Part shown: piece by piece, positions 57,401 to 64,000 of the stretch | Numbering within the stretch: the first letter of the stretch is position 1 | Layout of the letters: every line of letters starts with the position of its first letter | The notes under the pieces: model-generated | What the model saw: the letters and a program-made list of their open reading frames with translations, nothing else | What the model was told of the DNA's origin: nothing | Database searches by the model: none | NCBI GenBank assembly: GCA_004026145.2 | Contig: CP034994.1 | Location: forward strand, 12,752,009 to 12,816,008 | Direction: 5' to 3' | DNA length: 64,000 nt | DNA from: Takifugu bimaculatus | Taxonomy: Eukaryota > Chordata > Actinopteri > Tetraodontiformes > Tetraodontidae | Program-made: the position numbers and the translations under genes

Positions 57401-57634
57401 ACTGAAAGATCTCTGTTCCCACCACAGGTAGACACAGCTGTGCTGGTTCTGTTGGATGAGATGTTCCCCAAACTGAAATACCTGCAGCTGAGGAAAAGGC
57501 TGTGCAGGAAGTCTGTACTATCCTGGCCCAGAAACCCAAAGGCTCAGCCACTTTTCTGGAACCAGTTGAGGATGGCGCTGTCATCAGACAACCTCAGCTT
57601 CTATGACAACAACATGAGTGAAAGCTTCATATGA
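54424..57634 (+). CDS. tlr9: Toll-like receptor 9 (1,045 aa, two coding exons)
   Basis: Exons 54424-57354 and 57428-57634 join in phase (977 plus 68 codons). TLR9 senses unmethylated CpG DNA in endolysosomes and signals through MyD88. Seen: signal peptide (about residues 1-16), a long run of leucine-rich repeats, the TLR7/8/9-type cysteine cluster NCQRCDRAAQPCFPCPRH (about 237-254), and an undefined loop at about 418-482 in the position of the protease-cleaved Z-loop. Then come an LRR cap (NPFKCDCDASWF), a transmembrane segment at about 830-850, and a TIR domain from YNYDAFVVFDTSD (about 882) with BB-loop RDWVPG (Pro928) and box 3 FWNQLRMAL. NCFYANPCQQSL and NCQRCD...CPRH point to TLR9 rather than TLR7 or TLR8. 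The short second intron lies inside the TIR domain. The 5' UTR is interrupted just before the ATG, and a poly(A) signal lies only 9 bp past the stop. Confidence 0.95.
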
Positions 57635-57642
57635 TCACTGAC

Positions 57643-57648
57643 AATAAA
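57643..57648 (+). terminator. Poly(A) signal close to TLR9 stop
   Basis: AATAAA 9 bp after the TGA. If used, the 3' UTR would be only a few tens of bases. Other AATAAA-like signals occur further on (about 58,055). Confidence 0.45.
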
Positions 57649-58550
57649 TTCTTCCACAATCTTCTTGCAAATATACAGGATGTCCTTTTTAAATATCCCA
57701 CATATCAAAACATGTAACCTGTGATTTCGGGGCTTCGGGGTTAATTGATGCATTGGTAATGGATGGATTCCCTCAGCTTGTTTTTCTGGCTAATGTGGAA
57801 ATAGATCTAGCCCACTGCCTTGGACATTTCACTTCCCTTTTTTGAGGTTATTTGACAGGAAATGAAAGTGATACGTACAGAGCAGACTGCGTTCACCTTT
57901 CTACTCACTACTGTATAGTTTTTCCCCCTTCATCTATTGACTCTGACTTTGTTTACAGCGGTTTCAGTCCTCCTCCCCTTTCCGTGATGATATCATATCA
58001 TAAATACTCCCCCCGACATGCATCAGGGATTTCTCTCTCTTTTAGTCACATGCAATAAAGTCTAGACTCTCGGAATCCAAGAATAAGACGACTGATGCAA
58101 ATTTTTGCTCACTTTCAATGTGAGGATGTGACTAAGAAAGTGAATTATTTGTGTTTCTTTGAAATGTGAAAATCTGCCATTTTAATTTCTAATCCCTTTA
58201 GCATGAGGCAACCCCATAACAAAAAAATAGATACATATATAGAGAGCGACTTGTCATCTGTTACTGGAGGAGGTTCAAAGCATCTACTTCTATTAATTTA
58301 CTGGATAGGTTGTCAAAGAATTTCTAAATGAGTTCTCGCAGGTTTCTGAATTAAACCGTCATCAGCTATTCTATTATCCAGGTCTAGTCTTGGGGAAAAT
58401 GGTGAATCACGAACGAGTCTCAGGGGCTTCTCAGGCAATCTGGAGGTCTAAAAGTTTGCAGAACCTTCAGCAATATATTCCAGTCCTCCTTAACACTTAG
58501 AAGATTAGGAAAATTTAAAGGAAAAATAAAGAAGCTTTTTTGAAAAAATA
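57649..58550. other. Intergenic DNA downstream of TLR9
   Basis: AT-rich, with no gene or repeat family recognised. Confidence 0.5.
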
Positions 58551-59060
58551 AATCTACCATCGTGCAGCGTGGGCTGCGCACACGTGCCAGCGCGGGAGAG
58601 CGCGCCCACGAGGACCCGTACGCAGGACATGAGCCGATGAGGTCATGGAGACCCGGGCGGCCAGAGTTCGGTGATGGAGCGGCGCCTGCACGGTAAGACC
58701 CCCGCAGCATCACGCACGCACAACAGTTTTGTCAGTTTGTGTAGCAGATTAATTATTATGTAAGAGAGCAGCTCAAACTCCTGCAGCCGCGCGCATATAT
58801 GAGCGAGAAACTAATCCCTCATGGCCATAGTTACCCGTGCGTCCGCGCTGTGCGGGCTGGACACACGCACGGGCACAGGGGGAAATGGGTGCTTTCCAGG
58901 GTGGAGTGTCAGCTCGGTAGGAAAAGCAAGATGAGATGTCGGACAGGTGCTTGTATGTGCGGCTGTGGGCATGAAACTGGGGATTTTGCGTGTCCGGGCG
59001 GCGACTCGACGCTTCTCTACGCGGCAACAGCTGGGCTCAAAAGTAAGTGCAGGCATCCGA
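58551..59060 (+). promoter_or_regulatory. CpG-rich putative promoter and non-coding first exon(s) of the ERC-like gene
   Basis: CpG density rises sharply (CACACGTGCCAGCGCGGGAG, AGCGCGCCCACGAGG, GTGCGTCCGCGCTGTGCG, GGGCGGCGACTCGACGC). Two good donors follow such sequence: CACG|GTAAGA at about 58,692 and AAAA|GTAAGT at about 59,042. The next acceptor in the ERC-like gene is at 60,427, so these may be alternative non-coding first exons. Confidence 0.45.
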
Positions 59061-60427
59061 GGGCCGGTCGACTGTTAGGTTTGCCTTTGAACGCTGTGCT
59101 GTTAAGCTGAGCGGTGTTTCTGCCCGTGGTGGGGGTGGTGGCGGGGCATTGGTTTGGTGTGCGCACCGACGCGTAACCATCGAAAGTGACCAGGTGCATT
59201 TATGTGTGGCACTACAGAGAAAAAAAGAAAAAAAAGGAATCTGATATGTTGCTAGCGACGAAACGTGTTTCCAAGTTACCTGGCTATGTGCAGGTTTGCA
59301 TCATCTTTGAACATTTGTGGCCAGGGTCGAAGCACATGCGCCACCGGTGAGGCGACATCACACCCAGAAGTGGCGGATGGATTTCTAAGCGTTAAGCTAA
59401 AATTCATTGTCTGGAACAATGATGGATGAGGGATTGACAGGTCTCTTATGACTGACAAGCTGACCTAACCAATCTGCCATTTGCATCCTGTACAGTGCGC
59501 CCAATCTGCTTGGATTAGAGGTGGGATTATGATTTGGATTTGCCTCCTCGCTGCAGGCAGTCCTCAATATTTGATCCATCATAGATTGCTGGGCTGACGT
59601 GGATTAGATCTGACATTTTTACCTACATTTCTATCTTAATTGTTTTAGTTGTGTGTGTTTGTCGTGGTTATTTCCTATTTTAGTGTGTGTGCTGTCCATG
59701 GTCCTGAAATCAAAAATCAAAAAATGCAAGCTACGTTGCTAATGTCTGAATTAAGGGTGGAACAGATACTTTCTTACAATTTTCTGCATTCTGTAACACA
59801 GCTGATGTGGTTTTAAGGTTGTGCTTGCCTTACTTTCTGTGTTGTCTCTCCGATTTGAACTTTGGGCTCCGGGGTCTTATGTGGGTCGCTCCTTCGTTGC
59901 CATGTCAACCACTTCAGGATTGGTCACAGATGGACCTCACACAGCTCTCCCACACACAAACGGCAGCGAGGTGAACTGAGGATGACCTGTCACTGGAAGC
60001 TAACCTCTTCCCTAATGAGCGTGAATCACAAGCAAGCCGGACCGACGGGCTGGTTCCACAGGCTGCAGCCTGGAGATCTGCGTTGGGAAAGTTAGATGTT
60101 GACCATGAATTTATGATTGAACAATATCTGTGCTGTTGGGATTTATAAAACAAACAAAAAACAAACATACAACAACAAAAACAGAATATGGGGAATGAAA
60201 ATCATTGAACAAATAAACCTATTTATTTACTAATCCATGTTCACTTTGCATTCCTTGTAGCTCTAATTAGCTGAACTAATACCCCGCCGCTCTTTAGTTA
60301 AGTGAAATAGAGCATGTTGCTATTTGACCTCCTCCAAGAGAAAGAGGGATTGTAGCGGAATGTGGGATTGGAACACAACAGAGCCACATTTGATGGTTTT
60401 TCTCTTCTTGTTTCTGCCTTTGTGCAG
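59061..60427. other. Probable 5' intron of the ERC-like gene
   Basis: No coding exon recognised. The stretch ends in an acceptor TTTGTGCAG at 60,427. Confidence 0.45.
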
Positions 60428-61622
60428 GACGCCTGATGACGAGGGGTGCCGGTAACATCAGAAGACTGCTGGCCCGCCTGTGTCCTGACGAGCATTCAGC
60501 GCTGCTTTACCTGCCCGCTCTCCTCTCTGTGTCTCTGCATCGACCCTGTCAGAGTCGGGGCTGGACGATGGAGAACTGAAAGGTCAACAGTTGGCCCTTA
60601 TTTGAATGCTAGTTGCTACAGTTCCTAAAAGGGACATGCAAATATCCCTGAGTTTTTCCTGCCAGAAGCCACATTTTGCCACCTAAAAAAAGAAAAATGC
60701 CTTTAAATATCCGAGCCAAGCCGTCACAGAGCAAGTTGTCTGCTGGCTCCAAGGGCAGCGGACACGCTGACGGCAGCGCGTCTCACTCACGCTTTCCCAA
60801 ACCTTCCAAACTGGGAAAAGGCAAACAGGCCGTGAGCACCACGCTGGGCTCCCGCTCCGGTCTGGAACCGGGCTGTGTTTCAGGAGGCGTCCCTCCGCCG
60901 GTGTCAAAGTCGGCCGGAGGTCAAGGGTCAGGGTCGAGGCCGGGTTCAAAGGTCAAACCTGCAACTAAAGGGGTCATTCATGGATCGAGGACAGCTCCAG
61001 GGGGAAAAACCCTGTCTATGGAGAATATCCAGTCCTTGAGTGCTGTCTATGCTACTTCAGGCACCATGTACCCCAGTGAGCAGGACTCCTTGGAACCCTC
61101 TGGTGGCTACCCCAAAGGGACCATGACCCTGGGCAGGAGCACCAGCCGCTCCTCCAACAGCAGCAGAACGAGAGCCATCGGCAGCAGCAGCCCCAACATC
61201 ACCTCTTCTGCATTGCACCACTCCTCGGACCCCTACGAAGACAAATACCTGGAGCCCGCCGGCACGTCCAGCCTGCGGCGCCAGCACGGGCGAGCGTTGG
61301 ATCCCGCTGGACAGGGAGACGCCCCCACATTTGATGTCCAGGCTCAGCTGAGGAATCTGCAGAGGGAGAACGACAACCTGAGGAGGGAGCTGGACCGAGG
61401 GAGGAGCTGCAGCACGAACAACGTCAACTTCTGGAGCCCTGAGGTGAAAAGAGACAAGGGCGTCAGGCGTGAGGAAGGGGTGAGGAGCCTGAAGGATCAG
61501 TACAGGTCGAACCACGAGGATCTACAGGTGAGGCGGGGGAGGGGGGGTCACAGAGTTTGATTCGTTACATATTAGGATCAAATCAGCCATTTAAAGACCA
61601 GTTTGATTGGAAAATGTTGGGA

Positions 61623-61655
<33 letters not shown>

Positions 61656-64000
61656 TTCGTCCAGATGATGATGATGATGATGATGTCACTGTTATCAGCA
61701 GCATGGGCACCATCCTTTCTGAAGCAACTCCTTGATTTTGTGAGCGCACCACCGACATGTGCGCCCGCCTTTTGTTCCTGCCTTCAAGGTTGTGCGGAAA
61801 AGCAGCTCATTTGTCGCCATGTTCTCCAGGCTCGGTGCCGTCCTTGTTTCCATGGGAATGAGCCCGAGTTCCATCCTAAGTGTTGAAGCAGAGTTTAAGG
61901 CAAAAAAAAAGAAAAGCTGTGAGCTGCTCCGCTACAGGCTGCCCTGCGTCACCTCATTCTGTCCCCAGCTCCGTCCAGCTAACCACCCGTCTCACCACAG
62001 CGTCTCACCATTCATCACATTCCCGTCACTCGTGTGTCTGCATCATCACTTTCTTCTGGGACTCCTGCTGCACCTTCAGCCGAATCCCTTCATCCTGTCC
62101 TCACCTCTCAAACACACACGCAGAACTTAAATCACACCCGATTTCTTCTGACTTCTGCCTCGCGTAACCAAGGAGCCGGATCTCTGTTTCTGTATTTATA
62201 GCTCAGTATATCCTATTATATGAGACCGGTGCAACAAACACATGCACGCTGGAAGTAGAGAACAGCAACAGGGACACGTGCGCTGTGATGCTTTCAGGCT
62301 CGTCCGTCATGGCTGCAGACAGATGTGTTTTTGTCTCTGTTCTGCTCTTTCAGACAACATTAACGTGCATTTGTGTAACACACTCTGTCTGGTAACCTGG
62401 AAGTACGTGTAGAGCCCCCACGCAGACCTCAGGACGCTCTCAAGGTGCAGACTTCATTAAGCTGGCATAATATCTGATGTTAAAAGCAGAACTGGGTACT
62501 TTTGTTGTTTCATACACTCATCATGTTCATTCAATCTGGCACGGTTACGTCAGTCCACTTTTAACAACACCCATAAATAAACGGCACCTGGTTTCACACT
62601 GTTGTTCACATCTCTTATTCTTCCGTTTCATCTCTCATTTCTCCTTCACCATTCACCTGTTTTCTTTTTTTTTGCTCTTTTAAACACTCTGACAGACTTT
62701 TGCCTGACAAGCAAACTTGGAAATTAGCATAAGAAATGTCACCTTTGCTCTCAGCTGCAAGTCAGCTTTGTGCACTGGCCATCTGTTTGTTTGGTGTGTG
62801 TGTGTGTGTGCGTGTGTGTGTACATGTTTAAAGTCTGGCTTGTGTTTGTGAGGACTGTCCACCCACTCAGACTTGAAATGCAGCGTTAGCTCATTGCATT
62901 GATTATCTGCGTTCACCCTCACCTCCCTCCCACGACACAGCTCCGTGTCCTTAGCGCTCATCGCTCACCTTCTGGACTCAGAGGAGTCAAAATATCTCAT
63001 TAAAAAAAGTTCTATGTCTGCACTTTGTGGCCACGGAACATGGTTTTAATTATAGTTACTTACTTACAAGCTTTTCCGTCCACGTTGAATTCATTTTCCA
63101 CATTTGCTAGTCAATTTCTGTAATGAATCTAAAAAAGATGGATTTCATTTCATGCCATAAGGAAAGAATGTATATTGAAATGTGTTGCGCAGTGACGACT
63201 GCACTGACAAATCATTGACTCACTGCATCAGCAAGAACTCACCGGTGTAATAAATCCTTACACTACTTGCTTTAAGTGATGCACTATGCAGAAAGCAGAC
63301 CTATTTTAGAGATACCTCGTATAGGAATATTTGTTCTGGAGCGAATAATAATGTGTCATTTAAGGTCTTTTCAATCAGTTTATGTACATGAGACACTTTA
63401 TTTCATTTAGTACTTTATCCCTTTGGTTTCAACCAACATGTTAACAGTTTTATTCTCTCGTGTTCGTCTCGATGCAAACGTGCATCGTACACCGCTTTGA
63501 AGAGAACACTGCCCTCTAGTGGTTTATATACGTAACACCGTCATCATTTCTGTAATTTGCTTTAATTTGTGTATATTTAAAAAAATGCCATTTCTCTGTT
63601 GCAGTCTGGAAATATCCCACGGAACAGAATCTCCGTTTTGAGTCTTTGTTAACACACATTTAATGTTTTACAATTTGGATTTGTTTGTTCTTTTCCCAAT
63701 TTCTTGTCTTGTATTATTTGTGGTTTCAGCAACTCCCACTAACAGTTCAGGAGCTCCAAGAGGAGCTGAGGGCTCACAGGGAGATGAACAGTCGCTTACA
63801 GCATCAGCGACAGCAGGGGAACTCCGGCTCCTATCGAGAGCTCCACGTGGACCCAGATCACAGGGGATGCTCAGCCCTGGCCACAGCCCAAGACAAAGCC
63901 CCAGCAACCTGCACAGTCCTGGACCCAAGAACAGCCTGAGAGCCAGCCCCTTCAACACCTACAGCCCGAGGCAACAGGAAGCTGATATCATCATTCACAG
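60428..64000 (+). CDS. ERC/ELKS-CAST family scaffold protein, 5' part (runs off window)
   Basis: Exon 60428-61527 holds 5' UTR and the start ATG at 60,697; the next exon begins at 63,730. The conserved parts are GKTLSMENIQSLSAVYATSG (residues 103-122), YPKGTMTLGRSTSR, GSSSPNI and a coiled coil from about 212 (FDVQAQLRNLQRENDNLRRE), then NVNFWSPEVKRDK. Across the intron NHEDLQ joins QLPLTVQELQEELRAHREMN, matching the ERC pattern SHEENQHLQLTIQALQDELR. ERC proteins are coiled-coil scaffolds that bind RIM, Munc13, liprin and Rab6 at presynaptic active zones and secretion sites. Nearby APEH and TLR9 favour ERC2 over ERC1 by human synteny. The first 102 residues are Lys/Ser/Gly-rich and do not resemble the usual MYGSART start that I remember. 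The second exon meets a stop at 63,937 in the ERC frame. Confidence 0.8.
60436..60579 (+). other. Upstream open reading frame (47 codons) in ERC-like 5' UTR
   Basis: An ATG 8 bp into the exon opens a 47-codon frame ending TGA. A second uORF (60,606-60,686, 26 codons) ends 10 bp before the main ATG in another frame. Both would reduce initiation at 60,697 if the UTR is transcribed as proposed. Confidence 0.45.
61628..61683. repeat. (CAT)n...(GAT)n inverted microsatellite
   Basis: About ten CAT/ATC units, a 14-bp spacer, then about seven GAT units. The halves are reverse complements and can pair. It lies in the ERC-like intron. Confidence 0.9.

Noticed and set aside
60676..60696. A start upstream of the ERC-like ATG giving a PKKRK nuclear-signal-like beginning
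   Set aside because: That start codon is TTG. The first ATG in frame is at 60,697, and the Lys run comes from an A-rich UTR.

Overview
The window is vertebrate nuclear DNA, almost certainly from a bony (teleost) fish. The genes are split into small exons with GT-AG introns and have AATAAA poly(A) signals. The intergenic DNA is rich in (GT)n/(CA)n microsatellites and in fish-type interspersed repeats: a tRNA-headed SINE, a Ty3/gypsy LTR element and a degraded LINE. I rebuilt exon structures by hand from reading frame, splice sites and remembered family sequences. No search was run.

Layout: (1) 1-12,800 has no recognisable gene, only microsatellites and dispersed repeats. (2) 12,801-32,084 is a tandem cytochrome P450 family 3 (CYP3) cluster, all on the plus strand, in graded states of decay. 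Copy A (12,801-16,235) keeps all 13 exons but has an in-frame TAG in exon 4 and has lost the I-helix oxygen-activation motif. A relic between A and B keeps only an exon-1-like piece (about 17,700) and an exon-13-like piece (about 19,170). Copy B (20,128-24,078) is fully intact (503 aa). Copy C (26,669-32,084) is a close paralogue of B with a +1 frameshift in exon 5, a second extra base at the exon 13 acceptor, and an LTR retrotransposon in intron 1. (3) 33,273-42,819 is a CTTNBP2NL orthologue whose last exon needs two single-base corrections to read through. (4) 44,576-46,974 (minus) is CAPZA1-like F-actin capping protein alpha, tail to tail with CTTNBP2NL. (5) 47,472-53,224 is APEH (acylaminoacyl-peptide hydrolase, 728 aa, 23 exons), head to head with CAPZA1 across about 500 bp. 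(6) 54,424-57,634 is TLR9 (1,045 aa, one intron inside the TIR domain). (7) 60,428 to the end is the 5' part of an ERC/ELKS-CAST active-zone scaffold gene, running off the window.

The genes do not form one pathway. The cluster is xenobiotic/steroid oxidation (CYP3), CTTNBP2NL and CAPZA1 act on cortical actin, APEH trims acylated peptides in the cytosol, TLR9 senses CpG DNA in endosomes, and ERC organises presynaptic or vesicle-docking sites. From memory of the human map, CTTNBP2NL and CAPZA1 sit together on 1p13, while APEH, TLR9 and ERC2 are on 3p21-p14. If so, the CAPZA1/APEH shared promoter lies on a junction between two ancestral blocks.

The strongest leads are the CYP3 cluster with its relic and cryptic-acceptor repair, the gag-only LTR element with a perfect 5-bp target duplication, and a set of single-base +1 insertions in two unrelated genes. 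The last could be assembly error or real gene loss. I see no wholly new biological system.
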